Positions 50,542-61,230 of a DNA stretch of 64,000 bases are shown piece by piece. The stretch comes from Citrobacter sp. FP75 (GTDB lineage: Bacteria > Pseudomonadota > Gammaproteobacteria > Enterobacterales > Enterobacteriaceae): assembly GCF_018342065.1 (NCBI RefSeq), contig NZ_JAFDOE010000001.1, positions 992,001 through 1,056,000 of the forward strand. The letters are read 5' to 3'. The stretch's first letter is position 1. Each line of letters begins with the position of its first letter. The translations under genes and the position numbers were made by a program. The notes beneath the pieces were generated by a model. That model saw only the letters and a program-made list of their open reading frames with translations. It made no database searches and was not told the DNA's origin.

Positions 50542-51972
50542 TTAAGCCGTGTGAGCAACCAGATGCGCCACGCAGTCGAGGGTCACGGTGTCACCCATTT
50601 TGATGTCATCAAGCGCCTCGCCTTGCTGACAGACCCAGCCGATGCCCATTTCGCGGGCAATAATCGCCGAATGGGAGGCTTCGCTTCCGGCCCGCAGACA
50701 GATACCTTTGATGGTCAGCGGATCCAGTTGCAAAACGGTGGAAGGGTAAATGACATCTGCTACCAAAATGGTCGGGCGAATAAAGGTCGGTATTTGCGCA
50801 GGGATCCCGGTCAAATGCCGCAGCGAGCGGTACAGCAAATCGTCAATATCGATATACCGCGCCTGCAAATAAGGATCGTCGAGCCGGAGATACTGCTGAC
50901 TCAGATCGCTCAGTACCGTGTGCCAGGCATATTCAGCGCGACACTGTTTTTCGCGCATTAAATCACAGGCCATGTCATACAACTCTGCATCGTCCAGCAG
51001 GGTGTGGTGACCGGAGAAAATCGCGGCAATATCCGCGGAGTATTTCTCTTCGGCAAGCGCCGTTAAGCAGCTCAAATCTTCCAGCGTATTGTGGATAGCC
51101 GCCTGTAACCGCTGCTGTTCGTGCTGTAAATCTGCGGCTGGCTGCGGGGCTACTTCCGCTGCGAGCGGCGTATAGCAAAAGGCCACTCCCGTCACCTGTG
51201 CGGGTGCCGAGTTTGTGATGCCGCCAGCATGCGGTAGCTCAACAGATTCACCAAAATTCTCTGCGGCCAGCTGTTTGAACGCCGCCAGTGCGTCGTCGGC
51301 CTGCTCGCCTTTGGCAATTAAGCGCAGCGTGTCATTACAGCGCACCTGCAGCAGGGCGATTTGGTTCAGGCTGTCCGGGACCACGCACTTACCGTTTTTC
51401 TCAAGCAGCATGTCGGCGCGAAAGCCAGACAGCGTTGAGACCAGCCGCGACGCCGGGCGAACGTGGATGCCGTTGGGGTTTTTGACCACCACGGCAATTG
51501 AGCGGGCCTCGGCATCGGCAGCAAGAGCTGTCGGCGTGGTAATGGTCGGGGACGACGAGGGTAAACCCAGTTGCTCATATTTGGCGTCGAGGGCGTTCAT
51601 GGCATCGCGAATGACGCGGTCGATGTCGCCACCTGCGGCTGCGCTGACCGTTGCGGCCAGCGTCCCTTCAACCAGCGGGGCTGCGCACAAGCGTACCTTC
51701 GCAGCGATTGCCGGATCGAGCAGCTCCAGTGCGGTTTCCGCACTTAATAGCGCGCTGCCAATATCCATCATTACCAGCACGTGATCGGTATCCGCGACGG
51801 ACTCAATGGCTTCCATCACCTTAATCGGGTCGGTGCCAATCGGGTTCTCGGGATCGTCAATACCTGCGGCGATCGCCAGTTTGCAACCTTCGCCCATTAA
51901 CATTTGTCGGGCTAACTCGCCGACGCCTGCGCCCAACTGAGCGCTATGAGACACAATAACCAGGTTTACCAT
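50542..51972 (-). CDS. dhaM: DhaM, PTS phosphotransferase subunit of dihydroxyacetone kinase
   Basis: Carries phosphate from EI/HPr to the ADP held in DhaL. The 476-residue fusion has a mannose-type EIIA domain (about 1-135, H9 in VIVSHSAQ), an HPr domain (about 155-245, H170 in NPNGIHVRPASR) and a truncated enzyme I phosphohistidine domain (about 265-475, H435 in SEASHSAIIAREM). All three histidines are kept. Last gene of dhaKLM. Confidence 0.96.
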   Translation of the reverse strand: MVNLVIVSHSAQLGAGVGELARQMLMGEGCKLAIAAGIDDPENPIGTDPIKVMEAIESVADTDHVLVMMDIGSALLSAETALELLDPAIAAKVRLCAAPLVEGTLAATVSAAAGGDIDRVIRDAMNALDAKYEQLGLPSSSPTITTPTALAADAEARSIAVVVKNPNGIHVRPASRLVSTLSGFRADMLLEKNGKCVVPDSLNQIALLQVRCNDTLRLIAKGEQADDALAAFKQLAAENFGESVELPHAGGITNSAPAQVTGVAFCYTPLAAEVAPQPAADLQHEQQRLQAAIHNTLEDLSCLTALAEEKYSADIAAIFSGHHTLLDDAELYDMACDLMREKQCRAEYAWHTVLSDLSQQYLRLDDPYLQARYIDIDDLLYRSLRHLTGIPAQIPTFIRPTILVADVIYPSTVLQLDPLTIKGICLRAGSEASHSAIIAREMGIGWVCQQGEALDDIKMGDTVTLDCVAHLVAHTA

Positions 51973-51982
51973 CGCTTTATCC

Positions 51983-52618
51983 TTACTCTCTGGCCGCCTG
52001 AGCCAGCATTTGCATCATAAACATCACGGACGTTGCGCCGGGATCCTGATGCCCAATACTGCGCTCACCAAGGTAGCTGGCGCGGCCCTTGCGTGCCTGC
52101 ATGGTGATGGTGCTTTGTGCGGCGGCTTCTGCTTGCTGGCTCGCCGTCTCCAGTGCCGCCTGCACGCTTAATTTTTGTTCGCAGGACTGACGCAGCGACT
52201 CGACTACCGGCACCCAGACATCGCACATGGTTTTGTCTCCAGGCTCGGCTTTACCCCGGCTAATCACACCCTCTGCGCCATCGCGTATCATCTGATACAG
52301 CTCGTCCAGCGTCAGGCTTTGATGGGCCTGAGTGACCTGCGCGGCGCGGATGAAGAAGGTGCCGAACAGCGGACCGCTGGCCCCCCCGACGCTGGAGAGC
52401 AGCACCATGCCGGTGTTTTTCAAAATAAAACCGATGTCTTTATCCGCAATGGACGGTAGTTTTTCGACCACTTTACTGAAGCCACGGTGCATATTCAGGC
52501 CGTGGTCGGCATCGCCAATTTCCCGGTCAAGACCGGTCAGAAAATCACTTTCAGTGGTGAAAATTTCACCGCATCGATAGAGCCAGTTAACAATTTGCGT
52601 TCTGTTGAGGGACATCAT
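51983..52618 (-). CDS. dhaL: DhaL, ADP-binding subunit of dihydroxyacetone kinase
   Basis: Eight-helix barrel that keeps ADP bound as a coenzyme and passes its phosphate to dihydroxyacetone in DhaK. It has 211 residues; the second ATG at 52615 would give the 210 of E. coli, and AAGGAG suits either. The Mg-binding aspartates are in DREIGDADHGLNM (about 31-43). GGASGPLFGTFF and GERSIGHQDPGATS bind the nucleotide. Ten bases separate it from dhaM. Confidence 0.96.
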   Translation of the reverse strand: MMSLNRTQIVNWLYRCGEIFTTESDFLTGLDREIGDADHGLNMHRGFSKVVEKLPSIADKDIGFILKNTGMVLLSSVGGASGPLFGTFFIRAAQVTQAHQSLTLDELYQMIRDGAEGVISRGKAEPGDKTMCDVWVPVVESLRQSCEQKLSVQAALETASQQAEAAAQSTITMQARKGRASYLGERSIGHQDPGATSVMFMMQMLAQAARE

Positions 52619-52626
52619 GAATCTCC

Positions 52627-53697
<1,071 letters not shown>

Positions 53698-54023
53698 TTT
53701 TATGCTCCGTAGACAGTCCTGAGATGGCTGCAAAAAACGGCAGACATCTGATGTAGGGTATCGGTGATGTACAACGCCACGGCGACCGCTCGCTGCCGAT
53801 AAGGTAATTTTGCACACGGGCCGTCAAAAGAAAATTGCGGTGATGAGCGTTTCAATACGAAACTTCTTCGAGGCATAACGTTCCAGTTTGAAACGTCATG
53901 GCGCATTAATCAGCGGAAATGAGAGATGCGGCAGGTTTGACGCAGAACGCCTGAGCGTGGTGGAGTGCGATGTAAAAACCACCTGCAGTGCAGGTGGTTT
54001 TGTACGCAAGAGGGGTTCCGGTA
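53698..54023. promoter_or_regulatory. dhaKLM promoter region with two inverted repeats; no dhaR
   Basis: About 325 bases between dhaK and the glutamate dehydrogenase gene. Two dyads stand out: GTTTC-AATAC-GAAAC (53849-53863) and ACGTT-CCAGTTTGA-AACGT (53878-53896, with inner CA/TG pairs), centres 31 bp apart, three helical turns. They are candidate operators for dhaK. In E. coli K-12 dhaR lies here in divergent orientation; no such frame exists in this window. Confidence 0.45.
53974..54001. terminator. Terminator of the glutamate dehydrogenase gene
   Basis: AAAACCACCTGC and GCAGGTGGTTTT form a 12-bp stem around AGT, with T-runs on both strands; it lies 23 bases below the dehydrogenase stop. 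Confidence 0.88.
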
Positions 54024-55298
54024 TTAGCCAGGATAGATACCGCGGTCTTTACGCGCCAGCAGAATACGCTCACAGGCTACAATGTAGGCCGCAGTACGCA
54101 GAGAACAAGATTTCTCGGCGGCTTTTTCCCACACGTGGATCATCGCGTCGGTCATGATTTTATCCATGCGCGCGTTGATCTCTTCTTCGCTCCAGAAGAA
54201 GCTTGCCATGTCCTGCACCCATTCGAAGTAGCTGACGGTAACGCCGCCGGCGTTACACACCACGTCAGGCACGACGACGATACCACGGCTTGCCAGAACG
54301 TCATCAGCGTCCGGGTAGGTCGGGCCGTTTGCGCCTTCAAGCACCAGCTTACAGGTCAGCGTTTCTGCGCGATGGCAGGTAATCTGGCCTTCAAGCGCCG
54401 CCGGGATCAGAATATCCATCTCCAGGCTCCAGAATGCTTCGCTGGCGATGGTTTCAGCGCCCGGGAAACCGGCAATCTGTTTGTGCTCCAGCTGCCAGGC
54501 GGTGAGGGCGTTCATGTCGATCCCAGTGGTGTTAAACAGAGTTGCGGTATGATCCTGAATAGCCACCACGCGTGCGCCAGCGCTGGCGAACAGGCGGGCT
54601 GCTTCACTACCCACGTTACCAAAACCCTGTACCGCCACGCGTGCGCCTTCAATGGCAATGTTGGCACGGCGCGCCACTTCCAGACCGCTGACGAAAACGC
54701 CGCGACCGGTGGCTTTATCACGGCCCAGAGAGCCACCCAGATGAATAGGTTTACCGGTGACTACGCTGGTTACGGTGGTGCCGTGGTTCATGGAATAGGT
54801 GTCCATCATCCACGCCATCACTTTGCCGTTAGTGCCGACATCTGGTGCAGGAATATCTTTCTGCGGTCCGATTATAATGCCGATTTCGCTGGTATAGCGG
54901 CGGGTCAAACGCTCCAGTTCGCCTTCAGACAGCGAGAACGGATCGACGCGAACGCCGCCTTTCGCGCCGCCGTACGGCAGGTTAAGCGCGGCGCATTTGA
55001 TGGTCATCCACGCAGAAAGGGCCATCACTTCATTAAGATCAACATCAGGATGATAACGCACACCACCTTTACCAGGACCTCGGGAGAGGTTGTGCTGCAC
55101 GCGGTATCCTTCGAAATGGCGGATAGTACCGTCATCCATTTGTACCGGGATATCGACAATCAGCGCGCGTTTTGGGTGACGCAGGGTATCCACCCAGTGG
55201 GAAAGTTCGCCCAGGTAAGGGGCCACACGCTCGATTTGTTGCAGGTAGGTATTCCAGGCAGATGTGTTGCTATCTGAAGCGTAAGATAACTTATCCAT
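54024..55298 (-). CDS. Glu/Leu/Phe/Val-type glutamate dehydrogenase (second type)
   Basis: A 424-residue oxidoreductase that interconverts glutamate and 2-oxoglutarate plus ammonia. It is shorter than E. coli GdhA (447) and of the sequence class common in Firmicutes and archaea. The catalytic lysine is in [13 protein letters not shown] (about 104-116), the substrate lysine in [11 protein letters not shown] (about 74-84), and the Rossmann motif is [13 protein letters not shown] (about 217-229). Salmonella has a similar gene (STM1795) in this neighbourhood. Cofactor choice (NAD or NADP) cannot be decided by eye. Confidence 0.9.
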   Translation of the reverse strand: MDKLSYASDSNTSAWNTYLQQIERVAPYLGELSHWVDTLRHPKRALIVDIPVQMDDGTIRHFEGYRVQHNLSRGPGKGGVRYHPDVDLNEVMALSAWMTIKCAALNLPYGGAKGGVRVDPFSLSEGELERLTRRYTSEIGIIIGPQKDIPAPDVGTNGKVMAWMMDTYSMNHGTTVTSVVTGKPIHLGGSLGRDKATGRGVFVSGLEVARRANIAIEGARVAVQGFGNVGSEAARLFASAGARVVAIQDHTATLFNTTGIDMNALTAWQLEHKQIAGFPGAETIASEAFWSLEMDILIPAALEGQITCHRAETLTCKLVLEGANGPTYPDADDVLASRGIVVVPDVVCNAGGVTVSYFEWVQDMASFFWSEEEINARMDKIMTDAMIHVWEKAAEKSCSLRTAAYIVACERILLARKDRGIYPG

Positions 55299-55621
55299 GA
55301 TAAACCTTAGTTATAAAAAGTAATATGTTCTTAATTTCGCCGTGGTATACAGTGGATCTCACTATATAAACTTAAATTTAACATTTTTTTCAAAAAACAG
55401 CCTGTCTTCAAGGCACGCTTTGTCACACGGATAGCATTCACTCTTCGGTTGGAAATGAATAATTACCCATTTTCAAACTGAAAATATGGCGATATTCGTA
55501 ATAACAAACCGAATAAAATGAATAATATCGAAGGTCTGCTATTTGTCAGATTTATGACGCACCTCAAAAAGTAAAAAATATGATAATAATTTGTATTTTA
55601 CTTATTGCATTTATGATGAGG
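55299..55621. other. AT-rich gap between glutamate dehydrogenase and fimbrial genes
   Basis: Some 320 bases without a gene, holding the promoter of the dehydrogenase (right part of the minus strand) and the end of the fimbrial transcript. AAGTAAAA/TTTTTTACTT at about 55571-55605 could be a weak terminator hairpin. I see no mobile-element sequence. Confidence 0.4.
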
Positions 55622-56590
55622 TCAGTAAGTCACGGAGATAGTCACGGTATCGGCATAGTCGTCAGGGGTGAAATTGGCGCTGGGGACGGTGGCGTAAACC
55701 GGATAATCGGTGGTTAAACCCGTACCGTTGCCAGCCACGGTGTTGGGCGAGGTGCTCCCCCATACCGTGCCGCTGGGACCCGGTGTCGAACTCAGCTGAT
55801 ATGGCACTTTATCCTGATTGGTTCCGGTTCCTTTCAACACACCATACCCTGCCGTATTGCCGTTCGATGGCTGTAATCCAATGGTATACGGGGTGTTATT
55901 GGTACAGGCGACGCCGAGCGCGCTTTTTGCCGTGACATTGCGATCGGTGGCCTTAGAGGGAGTAAAGCTAATGTTGTTGGCGTAGCTGATCGCGCACTGT
56001 TTTGTGACATTGGCTGTGACGGTGAAGGGCAGTCGGGCCACAACGGTATCACCGCAGTTAGTGGGGGGGAAAAGCAGGCCAGGATTGATTGTGACCAGCG
56101 CCGTCGCTGCCGTATAGCTATCCTGATAGTTTCCCGGTACCGCGGCGGTTTGCGGGGCGACAAGCTTCGCAGACACCGTCAGCGTACCGGTCACCGGCGT
56201 CAGGTTGAGTAAGTTAAGTTGCACCATCGGGAAGGTGGTGCCCGACTGATACTGGCTTCCCCAGATTTTGCTGTACCCGGCGTCCTGGTACAGTTGATAG
56301 GCCAGCGTTCTGGCAGGCGTGCCGCTTAATGACATTGTCCTGGTGCCGACCTGTCCGCTGACGCCGGAGATACCGATATTAAAACAGAGATTGATCCCCG
56401 CCAGCACGTCGCCAAGCTCTTTGGCGCAGCTGTAGCTAAAGGTCATCGATGACGTTGCGCCAGAGGTCGACAGCGGATTCACCGTGCCAAAATTAACCGG
56501 CTGCACATTGCTCACCGAACAGGTGACCGCATAACTGACTCCCGGGCATCCGAGAAATCCGACAATCAGGACCAGATATCTTAGCCGCAT
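55622..56590 (-). CDS. Spore-coat-U (SCPU) two-domain tip adhesin of an archaic fimbria
   Basis: A 322-residue secreted protein with a signal peptide (MRLRYLVLIVGFLGCPGVSYA) and two SCPU domains (about 22-165 and 175-322). The first starts VTCSVSNVQPVNFGTVNP and the second ends in PSANFTPDDYADTVTISVTY, the donor-strand-like end of the family. Start at 56590; the 24-residue longer frame overlaps the usher end. A two-domain subunit as the last gene, after an usher, matches the tip adhesin (CsuE position) of archaic chaperone-usher systems. Confidence 0.85.
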   Translation of the reverse strand: MRLRYLVLIVGFLGCPGVSYAVTCSVSNVQPVNFGTVNPLSTSGATSSMTFSYSCAKELGDVLAGINLCFNIGISGVSGQVGTRTMSLSGTPARTLAYQLYQDAGYSKIWGSQYQSGTTFPMVQLNLLNLTPVTGTLTVSAKLVAPQTAAVPGNYQDSYTAATALVTINPGLLFPPTNCGDTVVARLPFTVTANVTKQCAISYANNISFTPSKATDRNVTAKSALGVACTNNTPYTIGLQPSNGNTAGYGVLKGTGTNQDKVPYQLSSTPGPSGTVWGSTSPNTVAGNGTGLTTDYPVYATVPSANFTPDDYADTVTISVTY

Positions 56591-56603
56591 AAAAATACTC
56601 CTG

Positions 56604-58961
56604 TTATCGGCATACCAGTGGGCCAATCTGCACGATGCCTCGCGCTGAAGCAGGATAGTCAAACGTCACGCTACAGGTACCGGTTTCTGTATTTACACGC
56701 AGGGCATTGTGCTGTTCCAGCGTGTCGAACCAGGTCATACCGTCAAACCCGACGAGAGATGACTGACCCGCGCCGGTGGTGGCGATGGCCACGCTCCCTT
56801 CAGGAATAGCCTGACCCTGTTCATCAACGAGGATCACCTGCGCGGCGCGTACGGGAGTGATGCCAAAACTGACCAGCGTGCCGGAACGGTCTGCAGGCGT
56901 GGCATTCGCCTCGACGCGGGCGATGCGCATATTGGCGGGCAGATCCATCGGGTCAATGCTGATTTGGTTATTTTGATAGCTGTTCAGGGAGGTGACCAGC
57001 AGCAGGCCATTGTCATCGCTGGTGCCGATCACGTTGTTCTGTAGCTTGACTGGAACGTCCGGAATACCATCTGTTGACACCACGGCAAAGCCATTGTTGA
57101 TTTCACGTGCGGCAAACAGGCCGCCGCCCATCATCACCACGGAACCGGTCGCGCCAGCATAGCTATAGTGGTTATCCGGCAGCCGACTGAAGCCGGTGTA
57201 GGCTTTTCCATAACGGCCTAAATATCCCACTTCTCCCTGACCGCTTTGCTGCGATGCTTGCTGGCTGGCGGCCACGTTCCAGCCCCAACCGCCGTCCGCG
57301 GGCGGTGTCTGGCTGGCATTAAGCTGATAGCCCATTTCATCATGGGTGCGCTGCATGGTGCTGCTGACGCTCAGGTTACTGCTGGTGGTGACGGTCAGCA
57401 TCAGGTAGACGCTGCGATCGCGGCCATCATCAACGTTCTGATTGAAACCTGCGTTAAGGGACACGTTGTCGGAAAGGGACTTGTACCAGCTGGCGTTGGC
57501 ATAGCGCACTGCGCGTTCGTGCGGATAGCGAAACTGCAGGTAGCTCAGGCTGATATTCCCGGCAGACGCCAGAGAATAGCCAATCACCGTATTGCTGCTC
57601 AGCGTTGGCGGTGGTTCACCATAATGGGTCGCTACATCACGATAATCGCCGGAGGTGGCGGTGGTACTGGTGCTGAAATTAAATTTTTCTCCGGACCAGC
57701 GATATCCCACACTGTATAAAAAACCGTTCTTTCCGGAATCCGCACTGGCGGCAAATGCCGTGGAGAGCGTTCCACTGCGGCTACCGGGGATCCAGTCGTT
57801 GCTGACACCGGCGTTAATCAGCCCATCGCTGGTCTCGGCGTGCGCACCGGCGGTGACGCTATTGCTGAACCCCCGACGCCAGGTACCGCTGAACACCGGG
57901 GCGCTGGCATAATCAAACGAGGAGTAGCCGTAGTTCTCTCGCACCACGCCAAGCTCGGCTGACCAGGAGGTCAGGCCTGCGCGCAGCAACTGCTGATCGT
58001 TGTAAAAAGAGAAATTTTGCACCGTCGTTCTGCCCAGCGCATCCGTCATCATCACCTGGCCGGTTCCCGCGCCGCTGATATTGGGCATGGTGTTAATCTG
58101 AAAACTGCCCGCCGGGACTTCGCCGTTGTAGTACCTGACCCCGTCAACATACAGCTCTACGTTGGATGGCAACGTCGCGGAGCCGAGATACGCGGGAAGC
58201 GGGGTGGTTGGCATATACGGCTGCAAACCAAAATCGGTCCCTATCTGAATGCCTCCGATACGGGTTGGGCGAGATCCGGCGAGCGAACTGGTCAGCGTAT
58301 CGCCCACGGTCAGCGCCAGCATCTTTTCCGGGAACGATGAGCGCCAGCTGGTATCCAGCCGGTTGAAGGTGTTATCTGCATCGGTTTCGGTGGAATACTG
58401 AGTAAGCTGAGTGGTACTTAACACCCCTGAACCATTAAAGGCTCGCAGCTCGCTAAACGTGTTCACGCTGCTTTTATCGCCCTGCTCTGCGTAAATATCA
58501 TAATTAAGCAACGCCCCGCGTGTTGATGAGACCATCGGGGCGGCTTCTGCTGGTGGGTTTATCTGGGCGGGGGCAAGGTCGAGTTCACTCAGTGGCACAG
58601 TAAGTGCCAGCGTTTGCAGCTGTTTGTTGTAGTCAACATGGAGTTGGGAGATATCGTTCAGCGCGACGGGCTTAGTGGCTCCCTCTGGCAGACGAAACCC
58701 CAGCGTGCGTAGGGTATTGGCACCGCCGTACAGCTTTTCGTTTTCATAGCCAAAATGAACCAACCCGACGGAATTGCCGTTTACCGTCACGTCGAGATAT
58801 AAATCGACGCCGGGCAGGGGGGAGTCGTCACGAATAACGCCATTTTCTGTCGTGTTGTTTATCTGCGCGTAAGTCATTCCCGATAGTAATGCCCCGCTAA
58901 GCAAGCCACATGTCACCACAAGCCAGGGCCAGTCAGAGATCGTGTACTGTTTTTTGGCCAT
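56604..58961 (-). CDS. Outer-membrane usher of the archaic fimbrial operon
   Basis: A 785-residue usher that assembles and exports fimbrial subunits. The start at 58961 (MAKKQYTISDWPWLVV) gives a signal peptide ending near TYAQ; it lies inside the last 29 bases of the chaperone gene. N-terminal periplasmic domain (about 25-140), a long beta barrel with a plug (about 150-640, LGRTTVQNFSFYNDQQLLRAG) and C-terminal domain with GLLLVTSLNSYQNNQISIDP are present. The final GTCSVTFDYPASARG resembles the CTD of sigma-class ushers. Confidence 0.9.
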   Translation of the reverse strand: MAKKQYTISDWPWLVVTCGLLSGALLSGMTYAQINNTTENGVIRDDSPLPGVDLYLDVTVNGNSVGLVHFGYENEKLYGGANTLRTLGFRLPEGATKPVALNDISQLHVDYNKQLQTLALTVPLSELDLAPAQINPPAEAAPMVSSTRGALLNYDIYAEQGDKSSVNTFSELRAFNGSGVLSTTQLTQYSTETDADNTFNRLDTSWRSSFPEKMLALTVGDTLTSSLAGSRPTRIGGIQIGTDFGLQPYMPTTPLPAYLGSATLPSNVELYVDGVRYYNGEVPAGSFQINTMPNISGAGTGQVMMTDALGRTTVQNFSFYNDQQLLRAGLTSWSAELGVVRENYGYSSFDYASAPVFSGTWRRGFSNSVTAGAHAETSDGLINAGVSNDWIPGSRSGTLSTAFAASADSGKNGFLYSVGYRWSGEKFNFSTSTTATSGDYRDVATHYGEPPPTLSSNTVIGYSLASAGNISLSYLQFRYPHERAVRYANASWYKSLSDNVSLNAGFNQNVDDGRDRSVYLMLTVTTSSNLSVSSTMQRTHDEMGYQLNASQTPPADGGWGWNVAASQQASQQSGQGEVGYLGRYGKAYTGFSRLPDNHYSYAGATGSVVMMGGGLFAAREINNGFAVVSTDGIPDVPVKLQNNVIGTSDDNGLLLVTSLNSYQNNQISIDPMDLPANMRIARVEANATPADRSGTLVSFGITPVRAAQVILVDEQGQAIPEGSVAIATTGAGQSSLVGFDGMTWFDTLEQHNALRVNTETGTCSVTFDYPASARGIVQIGPLVCR

Positions 58962-59652
58962 TGACCGTGACTTCAACTTTACCGCCGTAATGGGTATCAC
59001 TGGCAGACGGGGATATTATCCACCGCATCGTTGAACCGGGAAGAACGTAGCCTAACAGCCCTGGACTCATCACTTTTTTCACGCCATTACGCTGTATAAA
59101 CGTGGCGGCTGACAACTGGGCATGGGCATTTCCCTGATTACTGACTTCAAGAAAATTTTTGCCGTCACGCTGCTGTATCTTCCAGCGTAATTTGGCCGCC
59201 ATCTCAGCCTGCGTTGTTGGTTGAATAAAAACGGGCACGGAATAATGCATCACAAATTGCAGTTTATTTTTTTGTAATTTCGCTGGCGGTAATTCATCAA
59301 TGGATAAGCGATAGGCTTCTTCGGTAGATGCTGATGGCGGCGCAGTTCGAATCACGCGGATAAGTTGCCGTTCACCCGGGGCTAATGCCAGCATTGGCGG
59401 GCTGATGACCAGCCCCTGAGACGGCGACAGCCTGTCGCCGTCAGCGCCCTGACGCCAGTGAAAAACGCGTACCTGGGCATTCAGTACGCTTTCACCTGCG
59501 TTGCTTAACCAGATACCGTCGGCGTTTTGCGTCGCCTGCAATGTTAAGGTTACGGGGGCTATCTGCAGCCCGCCTGCCGTCGCGATGTTGATGTTCATCG
59601 CTATTACTGACAGGCATGCGAAGGCACACTGCACAGGCAGTTTCAGTGTCAT
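58933..59652 (-). CDS. Periplasmic fimbrial chaperone
   Basis: A 239-residue two-domain immunoglobulin-like chaperone. The signal peptide (about 1-26, ending ATA) is followed by a G1-strand edge GERQLIRVIRTAPPS (about 99-113) that inserts into subunits. The basic residues of the N-terminal cleft include the arginine in GERQLIRV. It donates a strand to SCPU subunits before delivery to the usher. It overlaps the usher gene by 29 bases and follows the major subunit by 14. Confidence 0.9.
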   Translation of the reverse strand: MTLKLPVQCAFACLSVIAMNINIATAGGLQIAPVTLTLQATQNADGIWLSNAGESVLNAQVRVFHWRQGADGDRLSPSQGLVISPPMLALAPGERQLIRVIRTAPPSASTEEAYRLSIDELPPAKLQKNKLQFVMHYSVPVFIQPTTQAEMAAKLRWKIQQRDGKNFLEVSNQGNAHAQLSAATFIQRNGVKKVMSPGLLGYVLPGSTMRWIISPSASDTHYGGKVEVTVNGQKTVHDL

Positions 59653-59666
59653 TGGTCGTCCTGAGG

Positions 59667-60197
59667 TTAGTAGTTAACGTTAACCGTTACGATGTCGGCA
59701 TAGTCATCAGGCGCGAAGTTGGCACTCGGTGCGGTGGCATATACGGTGAAACTTTGCCCGAGCCCGGTTCCGGTCGACGCAACCCCATTTCCCATGCTTT
59801 CTGCGGTGGCTGTATTTCCCCAGACCGGACCTGTTGCTGACGTTTGATTCAGCTGGTACGGCACTTTATCTGTGTTCGTTGCCGCGTTTGCCACCGAGGA
59901 CATAGCGCCCCTGCCCGTGGTATTCCCGCCGTTAGCAACCGAGGGTGCCAGGCCAATAAAATAAGGTGTAGTCCTGGAGCAGTTAATCGAAATTGTGTTA
60001 CTTGCCGATGTATTTGTCGCTGTAGCATTAACCGAGCCCAGTGAAATATTTGACCCTGATCCTGCGGTGACGGTACAGGCTTTTTGAATTGTCATCAGCA
60101 CCTGAAATGTGCCGTTTGCGGTTGCAGCATCTGCCACTGGCATTATGGAAAAGGTGCTGCAACAAAGAATTAAGCGGGTGACTATAACTGGAGCCAT
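59667..60197 (-). CDS. SCPU major fimbrial subunit
   Basis: A 176-residue spore-coat-U domain pilin (CsuA/B type). I start at the ATG at 60197 (MAPVIVTRLILCC) after AAAGGTAAAG; the longer frame adds an unlikely N-terminus. Signal peptide to about 24 (VADA), two cysteines KACTV and INCSR forming the family disulfide, and the terminal PSANFAPDDYADIVTVNVNY shared with the tip adhesin. First gene of the four-gene operon. Confidence 0.87.
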   Translation of the reverse strand: MAPVIVTRLILCCSTFSIMPVADAATANGTFQVLMTIQKACTVTAGSGSNISLGSVNATATNTSASNTISINCSRTTPYFIGLAPSVANGGNTTGRGAMSSVANAATNTDKVPYQLNQTSATGPVWGNTATAESMGNGVASTGTGLGQSFTVYATAPSANFAPDDYADIVTVNVNY

Positions 60198-60514
60198 ATT
60201 CTTTACCTTTTTCAAATAACCACACTTTTTGCTTTGAAAAAACAATAATGTGATACAACGAGTCATGATTTAACCCTAGGATAAGTATTAGTCTTATGCC
60301 AGTTGGTCTAATGAATTTTACTTAGGAAAAAGGTGATGGTGTCGACAAAAAATAATACCATCAGGTGAGTATCTGGTTTCTTTTTATTTACCCTTAGACA
60401 TGCAACGCGTAGACGCTGCTATTCCCCGATTCCCGCAAAGTTAACTAAAATGTGACAACTTTCTGCCTGCTTGTTGTGTAGAATTTCAGTATCTGGATCG
60501 TGAGGGCCAATGAA
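60198..60514. other. Divergent control region: fimbrial operon / two-component system
   Basis: About 315 AT-rich bases with no gene. It must carry the fimbrial promoter (minus) and the regulator promoter (plus; a possible -10 TAGAAT at 60479-60484, about 36 bp before the regulator start). I found no convincing operator for a known regulator by eye. Confidence 0.4.
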
Positions 60515-61228
60515 GTGAATCAGGATAAGAAACTACTTATCGTAGAAGACGATGAAAACATCGCTGAACTGTTGCAGTTACATCTACGTGGGGAGGGGTT
60601 TACGGTAACTCATGCGATAAATGGCAATATCGGTATGGCGTTGCTTAACCAGGGCGATTGGGATGCCCTGATCCTGGATCTAATGCTTCCTGGCGTTGAC
60701 GGACTCGAAATCTGTCGCCATGCCAGAACCATGACGCGTTATACGCCAATCATTATTATCAGTGCCCGCTCAGGTGAAACCCAGCGTATTCTCGGGCTTG
60801 AACTGGGCGCTGACGATTACCTCGCTAAACCGTTTTCAATGCTTGAACTGGTCGCCCGTGTAAAGGCGCTCTTTCGCCGTCAGGAAGCAATGAGTAAAAA
60901 CTTACGCCTGGATGCTGGAGTGCTGATTTTCGATAATCTCTCTATTGATCCGCTGGCCCGGGATGTTCAACTTAATCATCAGTCGGTTGAGTTGACGCCC
61001 AGAGAGTTTGATTTACTCTACTTTTTTGCCCAGCATCCGGATACCGTCTTTTCGCGTTTGGATCTGCTAAAACAGGTCTGGGGATACGAACACGAAGGCT
61101 ACGAGCATACGGTCAATACGCATATTAATCGCCTACGCCTCAAGATTGAGGAGAATCCAGCGGAACCTAATTTTATCCGTACCGTCTGGGGAAAAGGCTA
61201 TAAATTCACTGCACAGCCACGCGAGTAA
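60515..61228 (+). CDS. OmpR-family response regulator
   Basis: A 237-residue transcription factor. The receiver domain (1-120) has acidic D12/D13, phosphorylated D55 (ALILDLMLPGVDGLE) and the conserved lysine in YLAKPFSM. The winged-helix effector (about 135-237) has LTPREFDLLYFFAQHPDTVFSR and VNTHINRLRLKIEE. I choose the GTG at 60515 (GAGGG nine bases before); GTG at 60500 is an alternative giving 242 residues. The target is unknown; the fimbrial operon next door is a reasonable suspect. Confidence 0.88.
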   Translation: MNQDKKLLIVEDDENIAELLQLHLRGEGFTVTHAINGNIGMALLNQGDWDALILDLMLPGVDGLEICRHARTMTRYTPIIIISARSGETQRILGLELGADDYLAKPFSMLELVARVKALFRRQEAMSKNLRLDAGVLIFDNLSIDPLARDVQLNHQSVELTPREFDLLYFFAQHPDTVFSRLDLLKQVWGYEHEGYEHTVNTHINRLRLKIEENPAEPNFIRTVWGKGYKFTAQPRE

Positions 61229-61230
61229 TC

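Noticed and set aside
53988-55277. 429-codon plus-strand open frame opposite the glutamate dehydrogenase gene
   Set aside because: Antisense shadow of a well-supported gene; the protein is rich in H, R and Q with no recognisable domain.
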